The notes under the pieces are model-generated. The model searched no databases and was not told where the DNA came from. It worked only from the letters and a program-made list of their open reading frames with translations. Shown piece after piece: positions 7,220 through 13,184 of a stretch of 13,184 nucleotides of DNA. How positions within the stretch are numbered: position 1 is the first letter of the stretch; each line of letters opens with the position of its first letter. The translations under genes and the position numbers were made by a program. This DNA comes from Candidatus Thiodiazotropha taylori (lineage in GTDB: Bacteria > Pseudomonadota > Gammaproteobacteria > Chromatiales > Chromatiaceae). Location: the NCBI GenBank assembly GCA_019100305.1, contig JAHRHW010000083.1:1-13184 (forward strand), read 5' to 3'.

Positions 7220-8230
7220 TCAGCCAAGCGCTTCTTTGGTGATCTTGACGATGATTGCGGCAACCTTATAGGGATCCGCATTGGATGCCGGGCGACGATC
7301 TTCCAGACGCCCTTTCCAGCCATCCTCAACCGTTCCAACCGGAATACGAATCGACGCGCCACGGTCGGAAACACCGTAACTGAACTGGTCGATGGACTGG
7401 GTCTCATGCTGACCGGTCAGGCGCTGTTCATTGTGTGCACCGTAGACGGCGATACAGGGGCCGACATTCTTGCCGAACTCGTCGCAGATCTTGGTGAAGA
7501 TCTCTTCATCGCCGGATTCGCGCATAGGACCATTCGAGAAGTTGGCATGCATGCCCGAGCCATTCCAGTCGGTATCACCCAGCGGCTTGGGATGCCAGTC
7601 GACTGCCAGGTCATACTTCTCTGCAGTACGTTCAAGCATGTAGCGGGCCAGCCAGATTTCATCACCGGCGGTTTTGGCGCTCTTGGCGAAGATCTGGAAC
7701 TCCCACTGACCAGCTGCTACCTCGGCATTGATACCCTCCACGTTCAGACCGGCCTCCAGACACATATCCAAATGCTCTTCGATCAGCTCGCGGTTATAGG
7801 CGTTGCGCGCGCCGACTGAGCAGTAGTAAGGGCCCTGAGGTGGAGGGTAACCACCAGCCGGGAAGCCTGGCGGGAGGTTGGTAACGGGATCCCAGAGGAA
7901 GTACTCCTGCTCGAATCCGAACCAGAAATCATCATCGTCATCTTCGATGGTGGCCCGGCCGTTGGAGGGGTGCGGGGTGCCATCGGCGTTGAGGACTTCG
8001 GTCATCACCAGGTAAGAATTTTTACGCGCCGGATCAGGAATAACCGCGACTGGCTTCAGCAGACAGTCAGATGCGCTGCCCTCAGCCTGTTCGGTCGAGC
8101 TACCGTCAAACGACCACATCGGGCAGTCTTCCAGTTTACCGCTGAAATCGGAGCGGACCATGGTTTTACTTCGCAGGCTCTGGGTCGGCTTGTAGCCGTC
8201 GAGCCAAATATATTCCAGCTTACTTTTCAT
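7220..8230 (-). CDS. glnII: Glutamine synthetase, type II (GSII)
   Basis: Forms glutamine from glutamate, ammonia and ATP in the cytoplasm. At 336 residues it is the short, eukaryote-like GSII form rather than the ~470-residue GSI. Motifs in order are DGSSTEQA (42-49), FGFEQEYFLW (104-113), NAEVAAGQWEFQ (168-179), NGSGMHANFS (223-232), GAHNEQRLTGQHET (264-277), RGASIRIP (290-297) and EDRRPASNADPY (310-321). All the metal, glutamate and ATP-binding signatures are intact. GSII enzymes lack the adenylylation site of GSI, so control is mainly transcriptional. Here a sigma-54 promoter and two NtrC sites lie upstream. The ATG has a GGAGAT ribosome site (8240-8245). The gene is monocistronic, with its own terminator. 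In rhizobia the GSII gene is named glnII; the symbol is used here by analogy. Confidence 0.96.
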   Translation of the reverse strand: MKSKLEYIWLDGYKPTQSLRSKTMVRSDFSGKLEDCPMWSFDGSSTEQAEGSASDCLLKPVAVIPDPARKNSYLVMTEVLNADGTPHPSNGRATIEDDDDDFWFGFEQEYFLWDPVTNLPPGFPAGGYPPPQGPYYCSVGARNAYNRELIEEHLDMCLEAGLNVEGINAEVAAGQWEFQIFAKSAKTAGDEIWLARYMLERTAEKYDLAVDWHPKPLGDTDWNGSGMHANFSNGPMRESGDEEIFTKICDEFGKNVGPCIAVYGAHNEQRLTGQHETQSIDQFSYGVSDRGASIRIPVGTVEDGWKGRLEDRRPASNADPYKVAAIIVKITKEALG

Positions 8231-8233
8231 ACT

Positions 8234-8335
8234 TTATATATCTCCAAACGAAAGATCAGAATTACGTTTTGGCGTAATGCGATAGAAATCAATGACGGTA
8301 TTTCGTGCAAGATTTCCGGCGGACAACATGGTCAT
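8234..8335 (-). CDS. Possible 33-codon leader ORF upstream of glutamine synthetase
   Basis: In the untranslated leader an ATG at 8335 opens 33 codons (begins MTMLSAGNLARN, ends LSFGDI) and stops at 8234-8236, three bases before the glutamine synthetase ATG and in the same frame. A GAGAGG ribosome-like site lies about seven bases before it. The ORF covers the ribosome site of the main gene, so its translation could couple to or modulate that gene. There is no run of a single amino acid codon as in classic attenuators. It may be chance. Confidence 0.3.
   Translation of the reverse strand: MTMLSAGNLARNTVIDFYRITPKRNSDLSFGDI
8261..8278 (-). repeat. Inverted repeat in the glutamine synthetase leader
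   Basis: ATTACG (8261-8266) and CGTAAT (8273-8278) are perfect complements around a six-base spacer. It lies 16 bases upstream of the ribosome site on the transcript. It could be an RNA hairpin or an operator half-site pair; nothing more can be said. Confidence 0.4.
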
Positions 8336-8358
8336 GATCAGGCCTCTCTGGGTGCACC

Positions 8359-8395
8359 AATCGGATAGAGCGTGGAGTGCAGTTTGTTTCCGATT
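8359..8395 (-). repeat. Seven-base inverted repeat in the glutamine synthetase leader
   Basis: AATCGGA (8359-8365) and TCCGATT (8389-8395) are perfect complements with a 23-base spacer. Relative to the predicted sigma-54 start near 8437 this is about +43 to +79 of the leader RNA, so it may form a stem-loop there. Next to it is an 8-base palindrome GGTGCACC (8351-8358). Confidence 0.4.
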
Positions 8396-8447
8396 AAGCC
8401 AATGTGCCTGAATACGCCGTCGATCACAGCTAGCGCGATCTCAGAGC

Positions 8448-8463
8448 AGCATCATCCATGCCA
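8448..8463 (-). promoter_or_regulatory. Sigma-54 promoter of the glutamine synthetase gene
   Basis: Read on the minus strand the element is TGGCATGGATGATGCT. It has the invariant GG and GC at the required spacing and matches the consensus TGGCACGNNNNTTGCW at all fixed positions but two. The predicted transcription start is near 8437, which leaves a leader of about 207 bases before the ATG at 8230. Confidence 0.8.
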
Positions 8464-8527
8464 CTTTCTTTTTTCGTTTTATAAACAGGTAGATAGGAAT
8501 ATTTTAGAGTGCCAAACGTGTTGGGTT

Positions 8528-8544
8528 CGCCCTGTAATGGTGCG
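8528..8544 (-). promoter_or_regulatory. Second NtrC-like site upstream of glutamine synthetase
   Basis: CGCCCTGTAATGGTGCG matches the NtrC consensus TGCACYAWWWTGGTGCA at 13 of 17 positions, with one half-site (TGGTGC) intact. Its centre is about 99 bases upstream of the predicted start and exactly 32 bp from the stronger site at 8560-8576, so the two sites lie on the same face of the helix. Confidence 0.6.
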
Positions 8545-8559
8545 TGCGCTCTATTTGAG

Positions 8560-8576
8560 TGCACTATATTGGTGCG
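8560..8576 (-). promoter_or_regulatory. NtrC binding site (enhancer) for glutamine synthetase
   Basis: TGCACTATATTGGTGCG matches the NtrC consensus TGCACYAWWWTGGTGCA at 16 of 17 positions. The core GCACTATATTGGTGC is, as recalled, the same as a strong NtrC site at E. coli glnA. Its centre is about 131 bases upstream of the predicted sigma-54 start. It ends exactly at the stop codon of the neighbouring glycosyltransferase gene. Phosphorylated NtrC would bind here under nitrogen limitation. Confidence 0.85.
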
Positions 8577-9521
8577 CTAGAGGATTTTATTGAGCAAAAG
8601 CTTGGGAAGGGACAGAAAGCGGGAAATCAGGTAGAAGTAGCAGTAGGGGGTGTTATGCAGAATGATAGCGATGCTGCTGTTGCGGAAGATCTTTTTCGAC
8701 ACTGCAAAGCTGATGAGCACGAGTAAGAGGGCAAAAAACAGGGCTGCAAAATGGGCTTTGTTCAGAAGAGCGCCTATCAATAACAGATGGATCACTACGA
8801 ATACGACAGCGGCAATGGCGACCTTCGATTCCAGGAATCTGTTCAAGCCCTGAAAATCCCCGATACCATGCCATATCTCCCGTTTGCAGAATTGCAGCAG
8901 AGTTTTCGGGAAACCGTCGTGAATGGCCTGCAGGTCCCTGTCTATGACGACTTGAGCTCCCCGGTTACGTGCTCGGACGCAAAACTCAAAGTCTTCACCG
9001 GTGGTCAGCGATTCATCGAACCCGCCGATCTTGTTGAAGCTTGACTTGCTTAAAATTAGGTTGCCGCCGTTGATGTAGGTAACCTCTTTTTCCGACAGTG
9101 GCTCAAACCAGTATTTGTCCAGATTGCTGGGATCTTCCGGAATCATGTAGCGTGAACCAGTGATAAGGTAGTGGTCGCGTATCTCCGTGTAACGTTGTTT
9201 CATTGCCAGTGCCCAGTCCCGGGTCAGGCGAACATCCGCATCAATGAATGCGATGACTTCGGCAGCAGCGCTGGCAACACCAAGATTTCGTGCCTTGGAG
9301 ATGGAGTCTTTAGGAATTGTGACCAGGTTTACACCTGCTTGCCGGGCCAGTTCTGCTGTGTCATCGGTTGAACCGTTATCCACCACGACAATCTCGAGAT
9401 CCAGGTCATACAAATTTTGACGTATGGATTCGATCAGGTTGCCGAGATGCGCCGTTTCATTGTACGCAGGGATCACGACAGATAGTTGTGGTTGCCTCCC
9501 TGGCGTGTTGTCACTTGGCAT
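8577..9521 (-). CDS. Family 2 glycosyltransferase with C-terminal membrane helices
   Basis: A 314-residue GT-A fold inverting glycosyltransferase that transfers a sugar from a nucleotide donor. Features seen are VVIPAYNE (15-22), VVVDNGSTDDT (45-55), the metal-binding DAD (94-96), NGGNLIL (151-157), GGFDE (166-170) and the acid pair ED (176-177), a likely catalytic base region. Three hydrophobic segments (about 234-251, 258-276, 285-305) anchor the C-terminus in the membrane, so it probably works on a lipid-linked or surface glycan. The sugar and acceptor cannot be told. The start is ATG at 9519-9521, without a clear ribosome site. No gene lies directly upstream. Its stop abuts the NtrC site of the next gene. 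Confidence 0.92.
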   Translation of the reverse strand: MPSDNTPGRQPQLSVVIPAYNETAHLGNLIESIRQNLYDLDLEIVVVDNGSTDDTAELARQAGVNLVTIPKDSISKARNLGVASAAAEVIAFIDADVRLTRDWALAMKQRYTEIRDHYLITGSRYMIPEDPSNLDKYWFEPLSEKEVTYINGGNLILSKSSFNKIGGFDESLTTGEDFEFCVRARNRGAQVVIDRDLQAIHDGFPKTLLQFCKREIWHGIGDFQGLNRFLESKVAIAAVVFVVIHLLLIGALLNKAHFAALFFALLLVLISFAVSKKIFRNSSIAIILHNTPYCYFYLISRFLSLPKLLLNKIL

Positions 9522-9996
9522 ATCGATAGGCTGTCAGCGAATAGAGCACTGGGTGCTTTTTTAAGATGAGCGCTAGTTTAACGTAATTACCGCATCTAAT
9601 CATCTATAAGAAAAGACTAAAAAATGGTTGGTATGGCGATGAAATAGGCTACTTGGATCCAAGGGGTTTTTGTTGCGATTTTGTGATCTGACTATGAACC
9701 TTTAGATTGAATTGGAATTGAATCTTGACGTCTGCTTGTATGAGTGATCCGGAGATTTCGTGACGTGAGATTGTCTGGTTTAGAGACCTGGTGGTGTCTT
9801 TATGGATAACCTTGAACCCAGGTCTGTATGTCAAAGCCGTGGTAACGTTTACTGTATAAAATTAATACCCGGTTTTATTGCCTTAAGCGCAATTTTCTTT
9901 GTTTTGCTGATGTAATTAAGCTCGATCATCTATTTAACTGTCGCGGTGTATCAACTTCTGTGAGGTCAACTGGACAAGGGGTGCGGTTGTTGAAAC

Positions 9997-10042
9997 ATTT
10001 AAACGGCGTTAGCAGTTGTGCTGGTGAGCTTACCGTTTGAAT
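9997..10042. repeat. Ten-base inverted repeat in the gene-free stretch
   Basis: ATTTAAACGG (9997-10006) pairs with CCGTTTGAAT (10033-10042), with one G-U pair. Inside the loop AGCA (10011-10014) can pair with TGCT (10019-10022). It could be a structured RNA or a protein site; there is no T tract after it. Confidence 0.4.
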
Positions 10043-10401
10043 GATTTCTGAGCGGGTCTCTTCTGGTGTCCTGTTGATCAAATCTGAGTGACGATGGTCT
10101 GTGGTTGGAAGCAGGTTAATCAGCGTGATCCCTATTTGAATTATTGCTATTTATCGCTAGGCATCGATATCCGACGGTGACTACCGTGATTTGTTAATTT
10201 TCGTTAATTGATGGGGTCTGATATGGTGGATTTGTCCTGAAATGGTGACTGATATGATTTTGCAAAAAAGCAATCAATATCTGGTTTTGTATTGAATTAA
10301 CTATTTAGTGATGGCAGAGAAAAGAATTTAAATACTAAACGTGACTGAATATCCTGAACTATGGGCCATTTTATTGAGCTGGTTTTATTACAGGAACTAG
10401 A

Positions 10402-10437
10402 ATGAGAGAGGTCCTGATCATTCGGATTTCGATGTAG
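10402..10437 (+). pseudogene. 11-codon ORF with a ribosome site, possible gene remnant
   Basis: ATG at 10402 follows an AGGA-type ribosome site (around 10392-10395) and encodes MREVLIIRISM before TAG. The sequence resembles the N-terminus of family 9 glycosyltransferases (heptosyltransferase-like, which often start with a VLIIRxS pattern). No convincing continuation was seen in any frame after the stop. It may be a decayed gene start or chance. Confidence 0.15.
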
Positions 10438-10634
10438 ACGACTGTTTTTCCATTAAAGGCACTTGCTCTTATGGAAAGCCTAATGATAACTCATAAGCCG
10501 CGCCAGGTGGTATCTGGTGTAATTTGATTTGTTTCACTCGAAGTCACCATTGGAACGGGGGTCATTTGAGCTTACTGCTCTTTGCTACCCGTAGGTTGAG
10601 ACTGATTACAAGATCCTCATAGAGTGTTTCTTGT

Positions 10635-10669
10635 GGCGACTGGAGGGGCAGTTTTACTCTAGAGTCGCC
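10635..10669. repeat. Seven-base inverted repeat
   Basis: GGCGACT (10635-10641) and AGTCGCC (10663-10669) are perfect complements separated by 21 bases. It lies about 130 bases upstream of the acyltransferase gene. An operator or an RNA stem are both possible. Confidence 0.4.
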
Positions 10670-10741
10670 TGTGTCCACAGTCTGGTTGGTTTGGCATAGG
10701 GCGGGCTGCAGGATCTGTAGAGCGCCTGCAATAAAATAGAT

Positions 10742-10759
10742 TACTGATAAAAATCAGTA
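10742..10759. repeat. Hairpin or operator just upstream of the acyltransferase gene
   Basis: TACTGAT (10742-10748) and ATCAGTA (10753-10759) form a perfect 7-bp stem with an AAAA loop. It is 46 bases before the acyltransferase ATG and could be a regulator site or a leader stem-loop. Confidence 0.45.
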
Positions 10760-10805
10760 GCGCATAAATATTGGCAGAAACAGTAGAGTTGATGTTGGGG
10801 TGGTG

Positions 10806-11840
10806 ATGGGAGTTCGCGTCAAGCATGTGGATATTGCGAAAGGTATCTCAATTACCTTGGTTGCTATGTTTCATACCAAGCTGAGAATCTTTGTTCCTGA
10901 TATTGTGGATCCCTTGTCTCTTTTCAGGTTGCCCCTGTTTTTCTTTTTATCCGGCATCTTCTTTTCATGGGCGGCAGCTCCTGGGGCATTTGTAAGCCAC
11001 AAATTCGAGGCGCTTTTGAAGCCCTACCTGGTAGTTCTGTTAAGCCTTTTTCTGCTGGGTTTCCTTTCTGGTGAGGATGGATTGGCGGAGCGGCTTGTGG
11101 GTATATTTTATGGCGTCGGTGATACGATCGAATGGATACCGATGTGGTTTCTACCGCACCTCTTTGTTGTGTTCCTGTTCGCTTATGGGTTATTCCGTTG
11201 GTTAAAGTTTTCAGATTGGTCAATTGGTGCAAAAGCACTCTTTTTGCTGATTTTGTTAAGCGTTGGCTCAAAATTTATTGGTGTATTTTGGTACAGGGAG
11301 GTCAATCTTCTTGGTGATGGCTATCAGTTGCCAGGCCTTCCTTTCTCATTTGATATCCTGTTGATCACTTCTGTCTTCTTTCTGTTCGGTTATATGATGA
11401 GAGATCAAGTGATCAATTTTAAACCGAATATTTGGTTGTTTCTGCTTGCGGTTGTTGTATTTCTCATTATCGAGACACTTACTGATGCCCGGATCATGCT
11501 TAACAAGAGACAGTATGATTTTCCTCTCTACGCTACCATAGGAGCGGTCTGCGGTGGCTATGTTGTTATCACGTTTTCCTGGTTGATCTCGAAGAGTGAG
11601 TGGATCAGTATCATTCCTCTTAGGCTGGGTGAGGCGAGCCTGTTTATTCTTATTTTTCACAACATCATCAATACACTTTTCTACAACTATTTTTCCGAAG
11701 GTATCGTTGATGTTCAGTTATTGACTGGGATCGCTTTTCTCTGTTTTGGCTTAAGCGTTTCCATTCCACTGCTTATCCGATGGGTTGTTATTAAAAGTGA
11801 CCTTCTGGCGCTTCTTTTTCTGCCGGCAAAAGTCAGGTAG
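10806..11840 (+). CDS. Acyltransferase family 3 integral membrane protein
   Basis: A 344-residue polytopic membrane protein with about ten helices. The family signature is clear: HVDIAKGISITLVAMFH near the N-terminus, with the His usual for acyl transfer, then FRLPLFFFLSGIFF, MWFLPHLF, and near the end RLGEASLFILIFHN. Members move acetyl or other acyl groups across the membrane onto polysaccharides, lipids or small molecules. Closest by eye are the fucose 4-O-acetylase-like proteins (COG3594 type); the acceptor is unknown. ATG 10806 is chosen over GTG at 10800 and 10803 because GGGG (10797-10800) sits five bases before it. The gene is AT-rich compared with the nor genes and follows a long gene-free stretch, which hints at transfer. 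It converges on the peptidase gene with 32 bases between stops. Confidence 0.9.
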   Translation: MGVRVKHVDIAKGISITLVAMFHTKLRIFVPDIVDPLSLFRLPLFFFLSGIFFSWAAAPGAFVSHKFEALLKPYLVVLLSLFLLGFLSGEDGLAERLVGIFYGVGDTIEWIPMWFLPHLFVVFLFAYGLFRWLKFSDWSIGAKALFLLILLSVGSKFIGVFWYREVNLLGDGYQLPGLPFSFDILLITSVFFLFGYMMRDQVINFKPNIWLFLLAVVVFLIIETLTDARIMLNKRQYDFPLYATIGAVCGGYVVITFSWLISKSEWISIIPLRLGEASLFILIFHNIINTLFYNYFSEGIVDVQLLTGIAFLCFGLSVSIPLLIRWVVIKSDLLALLFLPAKVR

Positions 11841-11872
11841 AGAGTAGATCCAAGTAAAGAGTGCGGGTCTGA

Positions 11873-13184
11873 TTACCTGCTTTTCAGTTGTGCGCTGGTC
11901 AGACTTGTTGTGCCATCCCTCAAATACTCTATTTTAATCGTCTGGCCTTGTTTCAGGGATTTGAGTGATTTGGACAGATCCCGCAGACCTTTTATGGGGG
12001 TCTGATCAATTCTGACAATGATGTCGAGCTTTTTGAGGCCCGCTTTGTCAGCTGGAGAGTTGGGTACCACGCCATCCAGGCGGTAGCCATCACCTTGATA
12101 AGTAAAGTCAGGGACAGTGCCAAGAGAGACTTTGCGTTGCTCGGATGACTTACGAGGTTGTTGGATGCCAGCCAATTGAATTGTCATCGGGTCTTCACGG
12201 GCCGCTAAGTACTCCACGACCTGTTTACTGACTTCGGCTACCTTGATCATGCCGTCAATATCGAGCTTTTCAGCCGTATCCCCTGGTCTGTGGTAGTCCG
12301 TATGAGGCCCTGAGAAGAGTTGTACTGCCGGGATTCCAGCTTCATGGAAACTGATCTGATCACTGGCATCGAGGGGTTCATTGACCAACGCAGTCTCTAT
12401 GCCAGTAACAAAACCAATGCCTCGGAAGATATGGGGCCACTCTGAAGCACTTTCTGCGCCGAGCACAATGAGTTTGTTATCGAATAGACGACCGACGGTG
12501 TCAAGATTCAGCATGCCAATCGTATTGGTGGCTGGATACCTTTGTTGGTGCCTTACATAGTACTTTGATCCCAGGCGACCCGCTTCCTCACCGCTGAAGG
12601 CAACAAATACGATATTACGATCGGGTTTGAGGTTCTTGGTCAATATCCTTGCCAGCTCAAGCATCACGGCAATGCCGCTGGCATTGTCATCTGCCCCAAA
12701 ATGGATCTTGCCCCGATTGTTTTCCCGCACATCGGGCCAGCCAAGGCCCAAGTGATCGTAGTGCGCTCCAATCACGAGGTTTTGCTTTGAGAGTTGCGGG
12801 TGTCTGCCAGGAATAACACCGATGATGTTTTTCAATCGATGTGATTTACCCTGCTCGTCAGTCGCATCGAAGTACTGAAAATAGTCCTTTTGCTCGCCAC
12901 CGGGTGTCAACCCCGCCTTTTTGAATGCAGCAGCTATGTAGTCTGCTGCCAGATCCAGACCTTTTGAACCCAGTCCTCGTCCCTGCAACTGCCGATCGCT
13001 CAGATAGCTTACGGTTTGCATCATCTTCTGCGGTTCGTACTCAAGCACCGGCTCGACCAGTGGTGAGGAAGATGCCAATTTTGCTCTTGCTGCGCCCGGA
13101 GTGAAAACTCGACTCATCGGTGAATTTGCCACCGGCCAGCGTCCCTTTAGGCTGTTTTTGGGTTCTGTGCCACTGAAGGCCAGG
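11873..13184 (-). CDS. M28 family zinc metallopeptidase with C-terminal PDZ domain (5' end outside window)
   Basis: Co-catalytic zinc aminopeptidase of family M28. The frame stays open to the window edge (reading L-A-F-S-G-T-E-P before the GTG at 13132), so the true start and a probable export signal lie outside. Numbering from that GTG: His124 and Asp126 in GAHYDHLG, Asp148 in GADDNASG, Glu182 and Glu183 in FSGEEAGRLG, Asp211 in LNLDTVGR, and His281 in HTDYHRPGDT. These are the zinc ligands and the catalytic Glu (182), all intact. A PDZ domain follows at about 345-412 (GVVPNSPADKAGLKKLDIIVRI). The combination suggests an envelope or secreted peptidase that trims peptides. The GTG at 13132 has no special support as a start. 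No relation to the neighbouring acyltransferase is evident. Confidence 0.93.
   Translation of the reverse strand, partial: LAFSGTEPKNSLKGRWPVANSPMSRVFTPGAARAKLASSSPLVEPVLEYEPQKMMQTVSYLSDRQLQGRGLGSKGLDLAADYIAAAFKKAGLTPGGEQKDYFQYFDATDEQGKSHRLKNIIGVIPGRHPQLSKQNLVIGAHYDHLGLGWPDVRENNRGKIHFGADDNASGIAVMLELARILTKNLKPDRNIVFVAFSGEEAGRLGSKYYVRHQQRYPATNTIGMLNLDTVGRLFDNKLIVLGAESASEWPHIFRGIGFVTGIETALVNEPLDASDQISFHEAGIPAVQLFSGPHTDYHRPGDTAEKLDIDGMIKVAEVSKQVVEYLAAREDPMTIQLAGIQQPRKSSEQRKVSLGTVPDFTYQGDGYRLDGVVPNSPADKAGLKKLDIIVRIDQTPIKGLRDLSKSLKSLKQGQTIKIEYLRDGTTSLTSAQLKSR

Larger units (their letters stand above)
9522..10799. other. AT-rich intergenic stretch without a convincing gene
   Basis: About 1.28 kb, visibly richer in A and T than the nor or glutamine synthetase genes, with stops frequent in all frames. 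A TTG-started 61-codon frame on the minus strand (9649-9834) has no ribosome site and no recognisable product. Structures seen are a short hairpin AGCAC/GTGCT followed by six T (9545-9562), a 12-base palindrome CTTGGATCCAAG (9652-9663), a hairpin ACGGT/ACCGT (10174-10187), paired GTTAATT direct repeats ten bases apart (10193-10209) and longer inverted repeats listed separately. No transposase, integrase or phage protein fragment was recognised. Confidence 0.6.

Noticed and set aside
7199..7819. Long plus-strand ORF (206 codons) opposite the glutamine synthetase gene
   Set aside because: It is antisense to a complete, motif-rich GSII gene; its translation has no recognisable motif and it lies fully inside that gene.
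8536..8576. NtrC palindromes read as a terminator for the glycosyltransferase transcript
   Set aside because: There is no T tract on the minus strand after the palindromes; the NtrC consensus match explains them better.
9545..9562. Small hairpin with six T, terminator-like, on the plus strand
   Set aside because: The stem is only 5 bp and no plus-strand gene lies before it, so there is no transcript for it to end.
9649..9834. Minus-strand 61-codon ORF in the gene-free region
   Set aside because: It starts with TTG, lacks a ribosome site, and gives no recognisable protein.
10692..10707. Sigma-54-like element upstream of the acyltransferase (TGGCATAGGGCGGGCT)
   Set aside because: GG and GC are at the right spacing, but the -12 half is GGGC instead of TTGC and no activator site is visible. 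It is too weak to call.

Overview
The window looks like a chromosomal piece of a denitrifying gammaproteobacterium. This is inferred from a cNOR-type nor cluster with NorE/NorF/NorQ/NorD, from NtrC/sigma-54 control elements matching the enterobacterial consensus, and from moderate GC. A sulfur-oxidising lineage is possible, but the sequence does not prove it.

Left third (1-5590, plus strand): the 3' two thirds of norB (catalytic nitric oxide reductase subunit), a tandem stem-loop/terminator, then a tightly packed accessory operon. The order is norE, norF, norQ, a small DUF4870-like membrane protein, a membrane polyferredoxin of the NapH/CcoG type, and norD. The last four genes overlap or nearly abut. 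NorQ (MoxR-type AAA+ ATPase) and NorD (VWA protein) are the known assembly pair for NOR. The two unnamed genes between them are probably also maturation or electron-transfer factors.

Middle (5590-8576): a 577-bp gene-free stretch with several hairpins, then a stand-alone soluble Hanks-type Ser/Thr kinase. It is convergent with a type II (eukaryotic-like) glutamine synthetase gene, and the two share a bidirectional terminator. Upstream of the glutamine synthetase gene lies a sigma-54 promoter and two NtrC sites 32 bp apart, a layout like that of enterobacterial glnA. It is followed by a ~207-nt leader with inverted repeats and a small upstream ORF.

Right third (8577-13184): a membrane-anchored family 2 glycosyltransferase (minus), about 1.28 kb of AT-rich DNA with no convincing gene but several inverted repeats, an acyltransferase-3 membrane protein (plus), and a convergent M28 metallopeptidase with a C-terminal PDZ domain (minus) whose 5' end lies outside the window. 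The glycosyltransferase and acyltransferase suggest cell-surface polysaccharide work. The AT-rich stretch with the acyltransferase could have been acquired by transfer.

No rRNA, tRNA, CRISPR array, transposase or phage gene was seen. The most informative non-coding signal is the NtrC/sigma-54 region of the glutamine synthetase gene. The most unusual gene content is the pair of unnamed membrane genes inside the nor accessory operon.
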